Shown: positions 43,273-52,992, counted from the first letter of the stretch. The stretch: 64,000 bases of DNA from Cyanobium sp. Tous-M-B4 (GCF_024345395.1 NZ_JAGQBA010000001.1:124001-188000), one strand, 5' to 3'. A program made the numbers and translations. Notes: generated from the sequence alone by a model not told the origin.

Positions 43273-43739
43273 GCTGGCTCGACGAGCTGGAGGCGCAGCT
43301 GGATCAGCAACTTGCGGCCTTTCTCGCCGCCAACCCCAGCCAGGAAGCCCTACTTGGCGAGCAGGAAGCACGGGATCGCCAAGCCAGGCTGGTGGGGCAG
43401 CGGCGCCAGTTACAAAGGCAGGCGGAACAGGAGCGCCAGGCCCTGCTGCAATTGGCCGCTGAAATCCGCTGCTGGCAGGAACGGCTGGCCAAGGCCCGTG
43501 CCGCTGGCGCCACAGCCCTGGCCGAGCGGGCTGAAGCCCACCAACTGGGCCTGATGGAACAGGGCCGGCAGCGCTGGCAACACCTTGGGGAACTGGGGGT
43601 GAGCTTCGCGACCGTGGAGCGCGATCTGCGCGAACTGGAGAGCCGTCCCCGCCCGCCAAAGGCCTCCAACCTTGAGCAGGACTGGGCCACCTTCGAGGCC
43701 GAACAGGCTCTAGAGCAGCTGCGGCGGCGGCAGAGCTGA
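43269..43739 (+). CDS. Coiled-coil protein of the egt cluster, unknown (156 residues)
   Basis: The GTG start overlaps the previous stop (GTGA, 43269-43272). It begins MSWLDELEAQLDQQLAAFLA, then long charged helices rich in Gln/Glu/Arg (ARLVGQRRQLQRQAEQERQALLQLAAEI), a likely coiled coil, and ends EQALEQLRRRQS. There is no membrane helix. As with its neighbour I recall the name hercynine metabolism protein for such genes beside egtB/egtD, not verified. The arrangement argues for a link to ergothioneine chemistry or its regulation. Confidence 0.72.
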   Translation: MSWLDELEAQLDQQLAAFLAANPSQEALLGEQEARDRQARLVGQRRQLQRQAEQERQALLQLAAEIRCWQERLAKARAAGATALAERAEAHQLGLMEQGRQRWQHLGELGVSFATVERDLRELESRPRPPKASNLEQDWATFEAEQALEQLRRRQS

Positions 43740-43778
43740 GCCCTCAGCGCTCAAGGCAAGCAAAGCGGCGGAAGCCAA

Positions 43779-44042
43779 TCAAGCCTTGGGCGCCGGCGGC
43801 ACCAGGCTGACACCGTCGGGTGGCGGAGTGGGGTCGGGATCGGCGATCAGCATGTGCTGCAGCACGATCTCGGGACGTTCACTATCACGCCAACGAATTC
43901 GATAGGCGGGCATCTTGGTGCCGCGGCTGGTGGTCTGCTCCACCGGCTCCATCACCCAGCCCCGGCGCGAGCGTCCCTGGGGGTTGCGCTTCACCACAGC
44001 ATCCGCGTGTTTGAAGCGAAAACCAACGCGCTCGCCACTCAT
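43779..44042 (-). CDS. Small hypothetical SH3-like protein, 87 residues
   Basis: Starts MSGERVGFRFKHADAVVKRNPQG, followed by beta-like strands RRGWVMEPVEQTTSRG, YRIRWRDSERPEIVLQHMLI and a proline-rich tail. The spacing suggests a small SH3/KOW-like barrel, but the family is not recognised. It stands after lysS on the same strand with a 91-bp gap. It may be the last member of the mre-lysS minus-strand run. Confidence 0.55.
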   Translation of the reverse strand: MSGERVGFRFKHADAVVKRNPQGRSRRGWVMEPVEQTTSRGTKMPAYRIRWRDSERPEIVLQHMLIADPDPTPPPDGVSLVPPAPKA

Positions 44043-44133
44043 GGAATCGCTGACCCCGGATGGGGGAGATTGCCTACTAGAGGGATTATCCCATTGCGCC
44101 AGGCCCAGCCTCTTGACGAGCCTCCAAACGCAC

Positions 44134-45657
44134 CTACGGACGCACCTCCGGACGTAAGAGGGGGAAGGCGATCACATCGCGGATCGAGGGGCTGTCGGTG
44201 AGCAGCATCACCAGCCGATCGATGCCAATGCCCAGGCCGCCCGTGGGGGGCATGCCCACCTCCAGGGCCTGGAGGAAATCCTCGTCCACCTGCTGGGCCT
44301 CGTCGTCGCCAGCGGCCTTGCGGGCCTGCTGGGCCTCCAGGCGCTGGCGCTGGTCCACTGGATCAATCAACTCGCTGAAAGCGTTGGCGGTTTCACGGCC
44401 CACGATGAACAGCTCAAAGCGCTCCACCATCCCCGGCTTGCTGCGGTGGGCCCGGGCCAGGGGCGAATTCTCCACGGGGTAATCGATCACGAAGGTGGGC
44501 TGGATCAACTCCGCTTCCACCCGCTGCTCGAAGGCCTCCACCAGCAGGCGACCCACGGAATCGGCCAGGGCCGGCACCTCCAGCCCCTGGGCCCCCATCA
44601 CCGCGGCCGCCTCTTCGCGGCTACCAAAGCTGGTGAAATCCAGGCCGGTGGCGTCTTGCACCAGCTGATGCATGGTGGCCCGCCGCCAGGGGGGCGCCAG
44701 ATCAATCTTGGTGCCCTGGTAACTGATCTGAGTGGTGCCGCACACCTGCTGGCACACGTGGGCAATCAGCTGCTCGGTGAGCAGCATCATGTCGGTGTAG
44801 TCGGCATAGGCCTGGTAGATCTCCACCGAGGTGAACTCGGGGTTGTGGCGGGTGCTGATGCCCTCGTTGCGAAAGATGCGCCCCAGCTCGTACACCCGCT
44901 CGAAGCCCCCCACCACCAGCCGCTTCAGGTGCAGCTCGGTGGCAATCCGCAGGGTGAGGGGCAGATCCAAGGCGTTGTGGTGCGTTTCAAATGGCCGGGC
45001 ATCGGCACCGCCCGGCACGCTCTGCAGCACCGGTGTTTCGATCTCCAGAAAATCCCGCTCATCGAGCCAGCGACGCATGGCACTCACCGCCACGGCCCGG
45101 CGCCGGAAGGTTTCGCGGGTGTGGGGCGACACGATCAAATCGAGGTAGCGCTGGCGGTAGCGCTTCTCCACATCCGCCAGGCCATGCCACTTGTCGGGCA
45201 GGGGCTGGAGGCTCTTGCAGAGCATGGTCCAGCCCTTCACCTTCACCGACAGCTCACCGCGATCGGTGCGGCGCAGGCTGCCCTGCACGCCGATCAGGTC
45301 ACCGGCATCCACCAAGGAGGTGAGGTGGGCGAAAGCCTCCGGGTCCTCCGGCATGGACGCCTCGAGGGTGGCCTTCTCAATAAACAGCTGAATCGGACCG
45401 GTTTCATCAGCCAGGGTGAAGAAGGCGAGCTTGCCCATCACGCGGCGAGTCATCACCCGGCCTGCCACGGCTACTTCCAGTTGCCGCTCCTCACCGTTGG
45501 CCAAGTCGGCATGGTCCTGCTGCAAAGCCGCCGTGCGGTGGCTGGGCTCAAAGCGCAGGGCGTAGGGACCCTGGCCGAGGGCGGCGAGGGCGGCGGCTTT
45601 CTCCAGACGGGTCTCGCGCAGATCCGACAAGGCAGACAGGGGGCTGAATCGGCCCAT
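44134..45657 (-). CDS. lysS: Lysyl-tRNA synthetase (class II)
   Basis: Predicted 507 residues. Class II motifs are clear: motif 1 region [27 protein letters not shown], motif 2 [20 protein letters not shown], and motif 3 [16 protein letters not shown]. The anticodon-binding OB fold covers the N-terminal third ([21 protein letters not shown]). The frame is long and clean. It follows an OmpR-type regulator gene by 12 bp on the same strand. Confidence 0.97.
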   Translation of the reverse strand: MGRFSPLSALSDLRETRLEKAAALAALGQGPYALRFEPSHRTAALQQDHADLANGEERQLEVAVAGRVMTRRVMGKLAFFTLADETGPIQLFIEKATLEASMPEDPEAFAHLTSLVDAGDLIGVQGSLRRTDRGELSVKVKGWTMLCKSLQPLPDKWHGLADVEKRYRQRYLDLIVSPHTRETFRRRAVAVSAMRRWLDERDFLEIETPVLQSVPGGADARPFETHHNALDLPLTLRIATELHLKRLVVGGFERVYELGRIFRNEGISTRHNPEFTSVEIYQAYADYTDMMLLTEQLIAHVCQQVCGTTQISYQGTKIDLAPPWRRATMHQLVQDATGLDFTSFGSREEAAAVMGAQGLEVPALADSVGRLLVEAFEQRVEAELIQPTFVIDYPVENSPLARAHRSKPGMVERFELFIVGRETANAFSELIDPVDQRQRLEAQQARKAAGDDEAQQVDEDFLQALEVGMPPTGGLGIGIDRLVMLLTDSPSIRDVIAFPLLRPEVRP

Positions 45658-45669
45658 CCTGCAGGAGCG

Positions 45670-46479
45670 CTAGCCGTTAGCCGCCAGGCTTGCTTCAGCC
45701 ATCCGCTGGGAGGCGTAGCCAGTGCCGCGCACCGTGAGGATCAGCTCCGGATTGCGAGGGTCGGGCTCGAGTTTGCCGCGCAAGCGAGCTACATACACAT
45801 CAACCACCCGCAAGTCGGCGGCGCGGCGGGGGGGATAGCCCCAAAGCTGCTCAAGGATTTCGGCCCGGGGCACCACCCGACCGGGTTCCCGGAACAGCAG
45901 CTCCAAGAGGCTGAATTCGGTGTAGGTAAGCCCGATGCGCTCGCTGTCGCGGGTCACCTGGCGGCGGTTGGTGTCTACCACCAAGTCCCCCACCCGCAGC
46001 ACGCCGCTGCCGCTGGGCACCTCGCGAGGCTCTGCAGAGGCTGAACCGCGGCCAACCCGCCGCAAAATTGTGGCGATGCGGGCTTCAAGCTCCTTAGGGC
46101 TGAAGGGCTTGGGCAGGTAGTCGTCAGCGCCGAGGTCTAGGCCCGACACCCGCTCGGCGATCGCATCAAGGGCCGAAAGGAAAATGATCGGCACGCAGGA
46201 TTCAGCCCGCAGACGGCGGCAAACCGCAAAGCCATCCAGCTTGGGCAGCATCACGTCGAGCACGACGAGATCAGGCTGCTCTTGGTGAAACAGGCTGAGG
46301 GCTTCCTCGCCGTCTTCAGCGCAAATCACCCTGTAGCCAGCCAGCTGCAAGCGCATCACCAGCACCCGGCGCACAGCGGCTTCGTCATCTACCACCAACA
46401 CGGTGGCTTTGGGCTCAACCGGGGCAGGCCCCAGGGAATCGGAGAAGGCGTCTGAAATGGGCCTGTCCTCCGAAGGCAT
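45670..46479 (-). CDS. OmpR-family response regulator, RpaB/Ycf27-like
   Basis: Predicted 269 residues. The receiver has acidic D31/D32, phosphoacceptor D75 in VVLDVMLPKLDG, Thr/Ser switch FLSAL and Lys in PKPFSPKELEAR. The winged-helix domain is LTYTEFSLLELL through VVDVYVARLRGKLEPDPRNPELILTVRGTGYASQ, close to the RpaB type. RpaB itself usually reads LTGMEFSLLEL here, so paralogue and symbol are left open. It lies between an orphan binding protein and lysS, with no sensor kinase adjacent. A 33-nt longer frame starts at 46512. Confidence 0.85.
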   Translation of the reverse strand: MPSEDRPISDAFSDSLGPAPVEPKATVLVVDDEAAVRRVLVMRLQLAGYRVICAEDGEEALSLFHQEQPDLVVLDVMLPKLDGFAVCRRLRAESCVPIIFLSALDAIAERVSGLDLGADDYLPKPFSPKELEARIATILRRVGRGSASAEPREVPSGSGVLRVGDLVVDTNRRQVTRDSERIGLTYTEFSLLELLFREPGRVVPRAEILEQLWGYPPRRAADLRVVDVYVARLRGKLEPDPRNPELILTVRGTGYASQRMAEASLAANG

Positions 46480-46533
46480 GGGCGGTGCGCCGGGATGAAG
46501 AATCGCAACCATACCGCTCGATGCCCCCTAAGG

Positions 46534-47889
46534 TCACCCCCAACGGGCCCGGGAGTAGCGGTTCCACTCGTCAGCCGCAGCAGTCAGGGCCGCATCACTG
46601 CCCACCTGGCCGAGCATGGCGCGCTGCAGCTGGGTATACACAATCGCCTGCAGTCGTTTCACCCCCGGGCTCGCCGGCACCAGCACCCTGGCCTGGCGAA
46701 GGGTCTGGGCCGACAGCAACCGGGCCCGCTGCACCAGAGGATCCTGCGCCCCAGCGCCAGCCCTAGGTGCAGGTGCAGGAGCAGTCGCCAGGCTGGCCTC
46801 CAACTGCTGCAGGGCTTGCCGGTTGGAGGGGAGCACCCGCGCCTGCTCGGCGAAGGCCAACTGGTTGGGGCCATTGGTGAGAAATAAGGCGAAGCGGGCC
46901 GCCTCGGCCGCCAGGGCGCTCTGCTTGGGCACCACCAGATTCATCACCGCCACGTTGGCCTCACCGCTGGCGCCCGTGAGCGGCGCAAAGGGCGCCGTAA
47001 CCGCTGCAATGCCGGGAGCATTGGTCTGCAGGTTGCGCAGGAAGTCAGGCCCCGTGGCCACCTGAACCAGGTCCCCCGACTGGTAGAGCTCGATGGCTCT
47101 CCGGTAGCCCTGGCTCACCACCTCTCGTGGCAACAGGCCGCGGCGGTAGAGGTCACTCCAAAAGGCAAAGGCCCGCCGCCCCGCGGGGCTATCGAAGGCC
47201 GCCCGCTGCTCCCCATCCAGCAGCTTCACCCCCATCTGCACCAGGGTCTCGAGCAGCTCGGCGGAATCGTCGGGCACCACGGTTACAAACAAGGCGTAGC
47301 GGCCGGTGCGACGGCGCACCGCCTCGGCATAGGCCGGCACCTGGTCCCAGGAACCCGGGGGGGCGCTGTAGCCGGCCCGCTCAAGCAGCCGGCGGTTGGC
47401 CATGGTGATCCGGGCGGTCAAATACCAAGGAATGGCAAATTGCTGGCCCCCCTGCCCCTGGCGGCCTGCCTCCCAGATCGCTGGCAAATAGGCATCAGCA
47501 GCCCCCGCCGGCAGCACATCGCTTAAATCAAGCAGCCCCCCCTTGCTGGCCAGGTTGGCCGCGAAGGGGGGGTTGAGATTCACCAGGTCCGGGGCGGTGC
47601 GAGCAAATACCGCCGCAAGCAACTTGCGCTCCACCGAGCTCCAAGGCACGTCGGTCCAGCGCACCCGCAACCCGGGGTTCTGACCCTCCCAGGCTGCGAT
47701 CAGCTCCCGCAAATAGCCGTTGAACTTGGGGGCCAGGTCCAGGGTCCAGAAATTCAGCACCTTGGCCGCCGCGGAATCAGGCCCCGGACCAGCCCTGCCA
47801 CAACTGCCCAGGCCCGCTGCCAGCAGGGCAGCAGCAGAGCCGCCGCCAAGAAGCTCAAGGAAACGCCGCCGGGTCTGGATCAATGCCAT
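46534..47889 (-). CDS. Extracellular solute-binding lipoprotein (ABC-type), orphan
   Basis: Predicted 451 residues. The N-terminus has a twin-arginine-like TRRRFLEL and a lipobox L27-G-S-C30, so it is probably exported folded and lipidated. The mature part resembles family 1 sugar-type binding proteins (NPGLRVRWTDVPWSSVERKLLAAVF; LVNLNPPFAANLASKGGLLDL; AIPWYLTARITMANRRLLERAGY). No ABC permease or ATPase gene is near. It starts 4 bp after the mreD stop and precedes the response regulator. Ligand unknown. Confidence 0.8.
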   Translation of the reverse strand: MALIQTRRRFLELLGGGSAAALLAAGLGSCGRAGPGPDSAAAKVLNFWTLDLAPKFNGYLRELIAAWEGQNPGLRVRWTDVPWSSVERKLLAAVFARTAPDLVNLNPPFAANLASKGGLLDLSDVLPAGAADAYLPAIWEAGRQGQGGQQFAIPWYLTARITMANRRLLERAGYSAPPGSWDQVPAYAEAVRRRTGRYALFVTVVPDDSAELLETLVQMGVKLLDGEQRAAFDSPAGRRAFAFWSDLYRRGLLPREVVSQGYRRAIELYQSGDLVQVATGPDFLRNLQTNAPGIAAVTAPFAPLTGASGEANVAVMNLVVPKQSALAAEAARFALFLTNGPNQLAFAEQARVLPSNRQALQQLEASLATAPAPAPRAGAGAQDPLVQRARLLSAQTLRQARVLVPASPGVKRLQAIVYTQLQRAMLGQVGSDAALTAAADEWNRYSRARWG

Positions 47890-47893
47890 CTAC

Positions 47894-48397
47894 TCAGCCT
47901 CGCCCGCCCTGGATCTGCTGGCGCCAGAGCAGCAGCTGCAGGGAGCAAAGCAGCGGTGCCAGCAGGGCCGTGAGCAGGGTTTGGGCCAGCCAGGTCTGCA
48001 ATGCGGGCTCCAGGGGCCATGGGCCCAGCAGCCGGCTCTGCAAAATCAGGCTGCCGCCAAGCAGGGCCGCACCCAACAGGGCTAGCAGGCCAAGACTGAA
48101 GCTGCGCTCGATCGGCGGCCCCTGGCGGCCCAGCCGACCCCACCACCAGCCCAGCAGGGCTAGGGCAGGGATCTGCGTTATCGACCCAGGGTGCAAAGCA
48201 TCGAGCAGCAGTCCCAGCCCGGCGCCAGCCAGGGCGCCGGAGAGGGGTCCATCGGCTAGGGCCCAGGGCAGCAGCCAAAGCACAGACCAAGCCGGGGGAA
48301 TGCCCGCCAGCTTCAGGGGGCCGGGCGCAGCCAGCACCAGCCAGGGCACTACTAAGGCCGTAGCCACACACCAACCGTGGCGGGCCAGCCGACTCAT
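47894..48397 (-). CDS. mreD: Rod-shape protein MreD
   Basis: Predicted 167 residues with about five membrane helices (VATALVVPWLVLAAPG; SVLWLLPWALADGPL; ALAGAGLGLLLDAL; FSLGLLALLGAALL). MreD is poorly conserved; the call rests on position, size and topology. The start overlaps the mreC stop by ATGA (48394-48397). It sits with MreB and MreC in the elongasome that guides wall synthesis. Confidence 0.8.
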   Translation of the reverse strand: MSRLARHGWCVATALVVPWLVLAAPGPLKLAGIPPAWSVLWLLPWALADGPLSGALAGAGLGLLLDALHPGSITQIPALALLGWWWGRLGRQGPPIERSFSLGLLALLGAALLGGSLILQSRLLGPWPLEPALQTWLAQTLLTALLAPLLCSLQLLLWRQQIQGGRG

Positions 48398-49134
48398 GGC
48401 AGCCGCACCTGCACCCAGTCGACCGCCTCAACAGGGGCACTCAGCTGCACCACGGCCTCCGTGGCCGGCACGGCCCGGTCGTCGACCGACTGGATCACAC
48501 CCACCGTGAGGTTGGGAGGCACCAGGGTGCTGGCGGGCGAGGTGACGACCACATCCCCCGGGCGCACGCCTGGATCCTTCTCCAGAAAACGCAGCAAGGG
48601 GCGGCTGGTGCCGATGCCCGTGAGCAAACCATGGCGCCGAACCCGTCCCACCCAGACGCCAACCCGGCTGCCGGGATCGGTGAGCAGGGTGACGCTGGCA
48701 GTAGTGGGAGTAACGCTGGCAATCCTGCCAATCAGCCCCCCCGGCGCCGTCACCGCCATGCCGGGCCGCAGGCCCTGCAACTCGCCGCGGCCAATAACGA
48801 GCTGCTGCCACCAGCCCCCTGCCTGGCGCGAGATCACCGCTGCCGCCAATTCGCGGCCACCGTGACCCTGCAGCTCGAGCAAGCTGCGCAGCCGGCGGTT
48901 GTCGGCATCCAGCTGGCGCAAGCGGGTTTGATCGTTGAGAGCCTGGCCGCTGCGCACCCACTCACCCTGGGCACTACCGGGCCAGAAAGGACGGCTCAAC
49001 AGGGCGTAAGCATCGGTAAAACCCGCACCCTTACTCAGCCGCACGGCTAGCAGGGCCAGCACCAGCAAGGCCCAGGGCCAGGCCTGAACTACAGCGCTCA
49101 GGGCGGGAAGGCGAAGCCTGCGGCCGGCCTGCAT
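48394..49134 (-). CDS. mreC: Rod-shape protein MreC
   Basis: Predicted 246 residues. One N-terminal membrane helix (WPWALLVLALLAVRLS, about 20-35), then a coiled-coil segment LRQLDADNRRLRSLLELQ and the beta-domain motifs GRIASVTPTTASVTLLTDPGSRVGVWV and DPGVRPGDVVVTS. It is the periplasmic scaffold of the elongasome. It starts 5 bp after mreB stops and overlaps mreD. Confidence 0.9.
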   Translation of the reverse strand: MQAGRRLRLPALSAVVQAWPWALLVLALLAVRLSKGAGFTDAYALLSRPFWPGSAQGEWVRSGQALNDQTRLRQLDADNRRLRSLLELQGHGGRELAAAVISRQAGGWWQQLVIGRGELQGLRPGMAVTAPGGLIGRIASVTPTTASVTLLTDPGSRVGVWVGRVRRHGLLTGIGTSRPLLRFLEKDPGVRPGDVVVTSPASTLVPPNLTVGVIQSVDDRAVPATEAVVQLSAPVEAVDWVQVRLP

Positions 49135-49139
49135 CGGGA

Positions 49140-50186
49140 TCAGGCGGTCTGACGCACGAAGTCAGGGGTGTCGAGCACGCGCTGCAGCCGCTTGTAGTCC
49201 TCAAGCACCATGCCGCAACCGTTCACCACGCACAGCAGCGGGTCTTCTGCCACATGGGTAAGGATGCCGGTCTCGTGGCTGATCAGGTCGGTGATGCCCC
49301 GCACCTGGGCACCACCACCGGCCAGCATGATGCCGCGATCGACGATGTCGGCGGCCAGCTCAGGCGGCGTGCGCTCCAAGGTGCGCTTAACGGCTTCCAC
49401 GATCACGTTGAGGGGTTCGGCCATGGCCTCGCGAATATCGCCGGCGCGGACGTTGATGGTGCGGGGCAGACCGGAGAGCAGGTGCAGGCCGCGCACATCC
49501 ATGGAGGTGTTGTCGTGGGCATCGTCAGGGAAGGCGGAGCCGATGCGGATCTTGATGTCCTCAGCAGTGCGCTCTCCTACTACCAGGTTGTGCACCTTCT
49601 TGAGATAGACGCCGATGGCGTCACTGAGTTCGTCGCCAGCCACCCGCACCGACTCGCTCAGCACGGTGCCGCCCAGGCTGAGCACTGCCACTTCAGTGGT
49701 GCCGCCTCCGATATCGACAATCATGGTGCCCACCGCCTCGGTGACGGGCAGGCCCGCGCCGATGGCGGCCGCCACCGGCTCATCAATTAGGTGCACCTCA
49801 CGGGCGCCGGCCAGGCCGGCTTCCCGCACAGCACGGCGCTCCACACCTGTAACTCCACTGGGGATGCCGATCACCAACCGGGGCGCCACGATGCCGCGGC
49901 CTTCATTGGCCTTGCGAATGAAGGTTTTGATCATCTGCTCGGCGGCGTCGAAATCGGCGATGACGCCGTCACGCAGGGGCCGCACGGCGCGAATGTTGCC
50001 GGGAGTGCGGCCCAGCATCATCTTGGCCTCATCGCCCACGGCCAGGGGCACACCCCGCTCCAGATCCATGGCCACCACAGAGGGCTCTTGGAGCACAATG
50101 CCTTTGCCCGACACGAAAATGAGGGTGTTGGCGGTGCCCAGATCAATACCGATATCGCGCGAAAACTGGAAACGACGGAAAAACAC
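49140..50186 (-). CDS. mreB: Rod-shape actin-like protein MreB
   Basis: Predicted 348 residues starting at a GTG. Actin-fold motifs: IGIDLGTANTLIF phosphate 1, VVDIGGGTTEVAVLS phosphate 2 and LAGGGAQVRGITD adenosine loop. It polymerises under the membrane and places wall synthesis. It heads a minus-strand run mreB-mreC-mreD-binding protein-regulator-lysS. Divergent from ssb across 129 bp. Confidence 0.96.
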   Translation of the reverse strand: MFFRRFQFSRDIGIDLGTANTLIFVSGKGIVLQEPSVVAMDLERGVPLAVGDEAKMMLGRTPGNIRAVRPLRDGVIADFDAAEQMIKTFIRKANEGRGIVAPRLVIGIPSGVTGVERRAVREAGLAGAREVHLIDEPVAAAIGAGLPVTEAVGTMIVDIGGGTTEVAVLSLGGTVLSESVRVAGDELSDAIGVYLKKVHNLVVGERTAEDIKIRIGSAFPDDAHDNTSMDVRGLHLLSGLPRTINVRAGDIREAMAEPLNVIVEAVKRTLERTPPELAADIVDRGIMLAGGGAQVRGITDLISHETGILTHVAEDPLLCVVNGCGMVLEDYKRLQRVLDTPDFVRQTA

Positions 50187-50315
50187 GGACGCCGGGCCTG
50201 CAAGGGCCGAATCATACGAGGGTGTTACAGACGGCTCTAACGGTGGAACTGATGAAAGGTGGCAGCCGAACCGGGTGCCGCATCATTGATCCATCAGCAA
50301 CAGGAGACATCAACC

Positions 50316-50717
50316 ATGGGCGTGAATTCCATCACCCTTGTCGGCCGGGCCGGCCGCGACCCCGAAGTCCGTTATTTCGAATCAGGCAGTGTGGTCGCCA
50401 ACCTCACCCTCGCGGTCAACCGCCGCAGCCGTGACGACGAGCCCGACTGGTTCAACCTCGAGATCTGGGGCAAACAAGCCCAAGTAGCCGCCGACTATGT
50501 CCGCAAAGGGGCCCTAGTGGGCATCATCGGCAGCTTCAAGCTGGATCGCTGGACCGACCGGGCCAGCGGTGAGGAGCGCACCAAGCCCGTAATCCGGGTA
50601 GACCGGCTGGAATTGCTTGGCTCCAAACGCGACGCCGAAGGTGGCGGTGGCATGGGGACAGGAATGGGAGGAGGGTTCGGTGGTGGCTCCCCAAGCGAGG
50701 AGGAAGTGCCCTTCTGA
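50316..50717 (+). CDS. ssb: Single-stranded DNA-binding protein
   Basis: Predicted 133 residues. The OB fold reads NSITLVGRAGRDPEVRYFESGSVVANLTLAV, and the C-terminal acidic tip EEVPF that recruits partners is present after a Gly-rich linker. The ATG at 50316 follows AGGAG. The frame opens to 50259 but is less likely. It converges with dedA after 28 bp. Confidence 0.94.
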   Translation: MGVNSITLVGRAGRDPEVRYFESGSVVANLTLAVNRRSRDDEPDWFNLEIWGKQAQVAADYVRKGALVGIIGSFKLDRWTDRASGEERTKPVIRVDRLELLGSKRDAEGGGGMGTGMGGGFGGGSPSEEEVPF

Positions 50718-50745
50718 AGCCAAATGGCGGCGGACCTGATCTGGC

Positions 50746-51405
50746 TCAGTGGGAATCGCGGCGCTTCTTCCAGATGCGCAGCCCCAGCCAGGCGGAGCCG
50801 GCGGCGAGGGCCAGCACCAGCACCAACTTCACGGCCTTGGCCACCGGCTCGATCCAGTGCTCCACATTTGTGTAACCCTCACCCAGTGCTAGGCCCGCCA
50901 AGGTGAGTAGCAGGGTCCAGATAAGGCTGCCCGCCGTGGTCCAAAGCAGGAATGGCGCTATGGGCATCATCTCGATGCCCGCGGGCACCGAGATCAAGGT
51001 GCGGATGCCAGGCACCAGCCGGCCCCAAAACACCAAAGCGGTGCCGTATTTGGCAAACCAATCGCGGCTGCGGTGCAGCTCCTTAGGGCTGATACCAATC
51101 CAGCGGCCATGGCGCGCCAACCATTGCTCCAGGCGCTGCTCGTTGATAAGCCGGCCAATGCCATACCAAGGCAAAGCCCCAAGCACCGTGCCGAGCAGAC
51201 CTGCTGATACCACTGGCAGCAGGGCCAGCTGGCCCTGCTGCACATAAAAGCCTCCGAGGGGCATGATCAATTCAGAGGGGATCGGCGGGAAGAGGTTCTC
51301 AAGGAACATCGCCGCAAAGATCGCTCCGTAACCGAGCCAGGGATTGGCCTCCACTGCCGCACCAATCAGCTGAGGCAGCTGTTGCACCAGTTCGCCAATC
51401 CCCAT
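50746..51405 (-). CDS. DedA-family membrane protein
   Basis: Predicted 219 residues from an ATG at 51405, which directly follows ahcY; the longer frame back to 51606 is antisense to ahcY's end. Family motifs: FLENLFPPIPSELIMPLGGF and the central FWGRLVPGIRTLISVPAG, then membrane helices. DedA/SNARE-associated proteins flip lipids such as undecaprenyl phosphate or phosphatidylethanolamine in other bacteria; the substrate here is unknown. It lies 10 bp after the ahcY stop, so the two are probably co-transcribed. Confidence 0.9.
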   Translation of the reverse strand: MGIGELVQQLPQLIGAAVEANPWLGYGAIFAAMFLENLFPPIPSELIMPLGGFYVQQGQLALLPVVSAGLLGTVLGALPWYGIGRLINEQRLEQWLARHGRWIGISPKELHRSRDWFAKYGTALVFWGRLVPGIRTLISVPAGIEMMPIAPFLLWTTAGSLIWTLLLTLAGLALGEGYTNVEHWIEPVAKAVKLVLVLALAAGSAWLGLRIWKKRRDSH

Positions 51406-51415
51406 CGGGCTCGTC

Positions 51416-52855
51416 TCAGTAGCGGTAGTGATCGAGCTTGTAGGGCCCGGCAACCGGCACGTTGATGTAATCAGCCTGCTCCTGGGAGAGCTCGGTGAGC
51501 TTGGCACCGATCTTGTCGAGGTGGAAACGAGCCACCATCTCATCGAGGTGCTTAGGCAGCACATACACCTGCTTGGCGTACTGGTCACCCTTGGTGAACA
51601 GCTCAATTTGAGCCAGCACCTGATTGGTGAAGGAGGCGCTCATCACAAAACTGGGATGGCCTGTAGCGCAACCCAAATTCACCAAACGGCCCTCAGCCAG
51701 CAGGATGATTTTGTTGCCGCTGGGCAGCACGATGTGATCAACCTGAGGCTTGATGTTGTCCCAGGTGTACTGCTTGAGGGACGCCACATCGATCTCATTA
51801 TCGAAGTGACCGATGTTGCAGACGATCGCCTGATCCTTCATCTGAATCAGGTGCTCGTGGCGGATCACCTTGAAGTTGCCAGTGGCAGTCACGAAGATGT
51901 CCACATCGCCCACCACGTCGTCAAGACGCACGACGCGGTAGCCCTCCATCGCCGCCTGCAGGGCGCAGATGGGGTCAACTTCAGCGATCATCACCGTGGC
52001 GCCAAGGCCGCGCAGCGACTGAGCTGAGCCCTTGCCCACGTCTCCGTAGCCAAGCACTAGGGCAACCTTGCCGGCCACCATCACATCAGTAGCGCGCTTG
52101 ATGCTGTCTACCAGGGATTCGCGGCAACCATAAAGGTTGTCAAATTTGCTCTTGGTGACCGAATCGTTGACATTGATCGCAGGAAAGGGCAGCTCGCCGC
52201 TCTTCTGCATTTGATACAGCCGGGCCACACCAGTGGTGGTCTCCTCGGTAACGCCCTGAATTTCGGCGTATATGCGGGAGTAGAAGCCTGGCTGGGCGGC
52301 CAGCTTTTGGCGAATGCTGTTGAAAAGGGCGGTTTCCTCTTCGTTGGAGGGGTTATCGAGAACTGAAAGATCGCTCTCGGCCTTCGTACCCAACACCACG
52401 AGTCCAGTGGCATCGCCACCGTCATCGAGGATCATGTTAGGTGTGCCGCCATCGCCCCACTCAAGGATGCGGTGGGTGAAGGCCCAATACTCATCAAGGG
52501 TTTCGCCCTTATAGGCAAAAACCGGCACATTGGCCGCAGCAATCGCGGCGGCAGCGTGATCCTGGGTTGAAAAGATGTTGCAGCTGGCCCAGCGCACTTC
52601 GGCGCCGAGGGCGACCAAAGTTTCAATCAGAACTGCAGTCTGAATCGTCATGTGCAGGGAACCCGCAATGCGGGCGCCCTTGAGGGGCTGCTCAGCGCCA
52701 AACCTGGAGCGCAGGGCCATCAGGCCAGGCATCTCAGTTTCAGCAATTGCAATCTCCTTGCGGCCAAAATCGGCCAGGCCGAGATCGGCAATCACATAGG
52801 TATTAGTGCTTTGCAGCACGGGCGCGGAAGCCGTTGAGGCCGGTGAAGCCACCAT
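51416..52855 (-). CDS. ahcY: S-adenosylhomocysteine hydrolase
   Basis: Predicted 479 residues. It splits SAH to adenosine and homocysteine and so drives methylation, including EgtD. Seen: [13 protein letters not shown] with the catalytic region, [23 protein letters not shown] site and [21 protein letters not shown]. The end [12 protein letters not shown] is canonical. The ATG at 52855 gives [16 protein letters not shown]; the frame opens to 52951. Divergent from tsaE with 137 bp between. Confidence 0.96.
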   Translation of the reverse strand: MVASPASTASAPVLQSTNTYVIADLGLADFGRKEIAIAETEMPGLMALRSRFGAEQPLKGARIAGSLHMTIQTAVLIETLVALGAEVRWASCNIFSTQDHAAAAIAAANVPVFAYKGETLDEYWAFTHRILEWGDGGTPNMILDDGGDATGLVVLGTKAESDLSVLDNPSNEEETALFNSIRQKLAAQPGFYSRIYAEIQGVTEETTTGVARLYQMQKSGELPFPAINVNDSVTKSKFDNLYGCRESLVDSIKRATDVMVAGKVALVLGYGDVGKGSAQSLRGLGATVMIAEVDPICALQAAMEGYRVVRLDDVVGDVDIFVTATGNFKVIRHEHLIQMKDQAIVCNIGHFDNEIDVASLKQYTWDNIKPQVDHIVLPSGNKIILLAEGRLVNLGCATGHPSFVMSASFTNQVLAQIELFTKGDQYAKQVYVLPKHLDEMVARFHLDKIGAKLTELSQEQADYINVPVAGPYKLDHYRY

Positions 52856-52992
52856 GGGTTTTGCTTGGGGTACTGCTCGCTCCCGGCTGGGAGGGCGTGG
52901 TTTGGAAATATCTGCGGAGACGCCGAGGCTTCGGGCTCGCTGAAAATGCAATCTACAAGGAGCCCCTCATTCCTCGTGACACAAGCCCTGTG

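Noticed and set aside
44446-46044. Long plus-strand open frame (532 codons) over lysS and the response regulator
   Set aside because: It is antisense to two clear genes, has Gly/His/Gln-rich composition typical of chance frames in high-GC DNA, and has no ribosome-binding site or family match.
52856-52992. SAH riboswitch before ahcY
   Set aside because: The leader was read on the minus strand; a GAGGAATGAGG and a GCCTCGG stretch are seen but not in the order or form of the SAH aptamer core, so no call is made.
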